Shown here: positions 6,467 through 7,368 of the stretch, in pieces | How the letters are laid out: each line of letters starts with the position of its first letter | Numbering within the stretch: the first letter of the stretch is position 1 | NCBI GenBank assembly: GCA_030146225.1 | Contig: JASLCA010000223.1 | Coordinates: 1 to 7,368, forward strand | Direction: 5' to 3' | DNA from: Sphingobacterium sp. | Lineage (GTDB): Bacteria; Bacteroidota; Bacteroidia; Sphingobacteriales; Sphingobacteriaceae | Length of the DNA stretch: 7,368 bases | The notes under the pieces: model-generated | Told to the model about the DNA's origin: nothing | Database searches by the model: none | Seen by the model: the letters and a program-made list of their open reading frames with translations, nothing else | Translations under genes and position numbers: made by a program

Positions 6467-7368
6467 TTATTTCAAAGAATCAATTAATCGTTCTTTGCTG
6501 AGCTTAAACTCGCGAAATTGAAACTCCCCATTCTTAAAACCTAGCATTGCACCAAAATGAATTTCACTTTCATCTGTAGACATTTTGAAAATCGCTGAAC
6601 GATAAGCATTTCGCTCCACTAATGGATAAGGAATAACTTTAAAGTTTAGCCCATCTTCTGAATACGCTATATAAATAGATTCCGAGGTATACTGCTTCAC
6701 ATCTCCAACAGCCAAACATAAAAAATAAAAGCCATCCACATATTCTGCCTGTATATGCCAGGGAGCATAATTAGGGTTTACCTTTGCCCAGGGCTTGTTT
6801 ATAAAGTTGACAATTTTACTCTTATTAAAAGCAGGATAATTAAACCCATCCTTTGACGCGCGCTGTATAATATAGGATTTATCTGGCCCTTTATAATTTT
6901 TCGGCCCAGTATTAATTTCAACTTCATAACTTATAAAATCCTTTCCATTATGAATAAAAGTTGGGGACACCAAGTGACTATTCTGAGGAGTATAAGGCAT
7001 ATTGCTCGTTAAAACCACTTCCAAAGGGTTCCAATGAATTCCATCCACAGATGTTTGTCTAATAATAGTGCGCTGCGCATTTTTCTTCAGTTTCTCTTTG
7101 TTGTTTCGACTGCCCGCACCACGATTCTTTAAAGCAGCTGCGGTGATAAAACTCCCCCGTGTAAATAGGTTAAATTTATTATTCAAGTAGAGTAAATCCA
7201 CATCTGACCAAAAGCCCTGCTTAGGCTCTGTCTTTTGATCAATAAAACTTTCTTCTAGGGAAGGGGTTTCCTGTATAGGATTTTTAATACCAACGGGACT
7301 AATCCAATTCAAGCCATCATTTGAGACAACTATTGTTGGGTTTTCATAGCGCTTAGCAAGTTGATCTG
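6467..7368 (-). CDS. Beta-propeller, glycosidase-like protein of unknown role; 5' end outside the window
   Basis: The open frame runs off the right edge. The 299 complete codons visible start DQLAKRYENPTIVVSNDGLN. A TTG at 7310-7312 is not the start, because clear coding similarity continues above it. Four S-x-DG motifs, each with an aromatic residue three after the glycine, recur: SNDGLNW (7304-7324), SVDGIHW (7031-7051), SKDGFNY (6836-6856) and SEDGLNF (6641-6661). The last three are exactly 65 residues apart, a blade-sized period. GFWSDVDLLYLNNKFNLF (7163-7216) resembles a catalytic-Asp blade of GH43/GH32-type five-bladed propellers, and APWHIQAEYVDGFYFLCLA (6713-6769) resembles another blade. 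I see no proven catalytic triad. The gene heads the visible minus-strand operon with the GT2 and GT4 genes. It could be a glycan-processing hydrolase, a transferase-like propeller or a non-catalytic glycan binder. Whether it has a signal peptide cannot be seen. Confidence 0.8.
   Translation of the reverse strand, partial: DQLAKRYENPTIVVSNDGLNWISPVGIKNPIQETPSLEESFIDQKTEPKQGFWSDVDLLYLNNKFNLFTRGSFITAAALKNRGAGSRNNKEKLKKNAQRTIIRQTSVDGIHWNPLEVVLTSNMPYTPQNSHLVSPTFIHNGKDFISYEVEINTGPKNYKGPDKSYIIQRASKDGFNYPAFNKSKIVNFINKPWAKVNPNYAPWHIQAEYVDGFYFLCLAVGDVKQYTSESIYIAYSEDGLNFKVIPYPLVERNAYRSAIFKMSTDESEIHFGAMLGFKNGEFQFREFKLSKERLIDSLK

Noticed and set aside
7310..7312. TTG as the start of the propeller gene
   Set aside because: The frame stays open to the window edge and the upstream residues complete an S-x-DG-x-x-W motif, so the gene starts outside the window.
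622..7368. Insertion sequence or transposase near the acyltransferase
   Set aside because: No transposase motif or terminal inverted repeat was found around the bracketed segment; only the GT4-derived direct repeats are present.

Overview
The window looks like part of a surface-polysaccharide (capsule or O-antigen type) biosynthesis locus from a low-GC Bacteroidota, probably Sphingobacteriaceae. The taxon is an inference from the AT-rich base composition, the absence of clear Shine-Dalgarno sequences before the starts, and the style of the glycosyltransferases. No marker gene is present to confirm it.

Layout: (1) At the left edge, the first 16 codons of a minus-strand gene run out of the window. 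(2) A gene-free stretch of about 570 bp separates it from the next, divergent gene. It holds a 36-bp tandem duplication and several short inverted repeats. (3) On the plus strand, 622-2652 encodes a two-domain GT2-GT4 glycosyltransferase; the usual metal-binding DxD position of its GT2 domain reads LNATS. (4) An intergenic scar follows. It contains a strong stem-loop whose T-tract faces the minus strand, then a decayed minus-strand copy of the 3' end of a GT4 gene, then degenerate sequence. (5) A plus-strand membrane acyltransferase lies at 3037-4071. (6) Convergent to it is a minus-strand operon, read from right to left: a beta-propeller glycosidase-like protein (5' end outside the window), a GT2 glycosyltransferase, and a GT4 glycosyltransferase joined to the GT2 gene by an ATGA overlap.

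Together the genes are consistent with a strain-variable glycan assembly line. GT2 and GT4 enzymes would add sugars to a lipid-linked repeat unit at the inner face of the cytoplasmic membrane. The acyltransferase would O-acylate the glycan. The propeller protein has no obvious role. No polymerase, flippase, sugar-nucleotide enzyme or export gene is visible, so those presumably lie outside.

The most informative feature is evolutionary. The acyltransferase gene is bracketed by two same-orientation copies of a GT4 3' end, one intact (about 4148-4242) and one with a stop codon and a frameshift (2689-2787). A terminator-like hairpin sits just beyond the decayed copy. This suggests the acyltransferase was inserted between a GT4 operon and its original terminator. 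I saw no convincing new enzymatic or defence system here.
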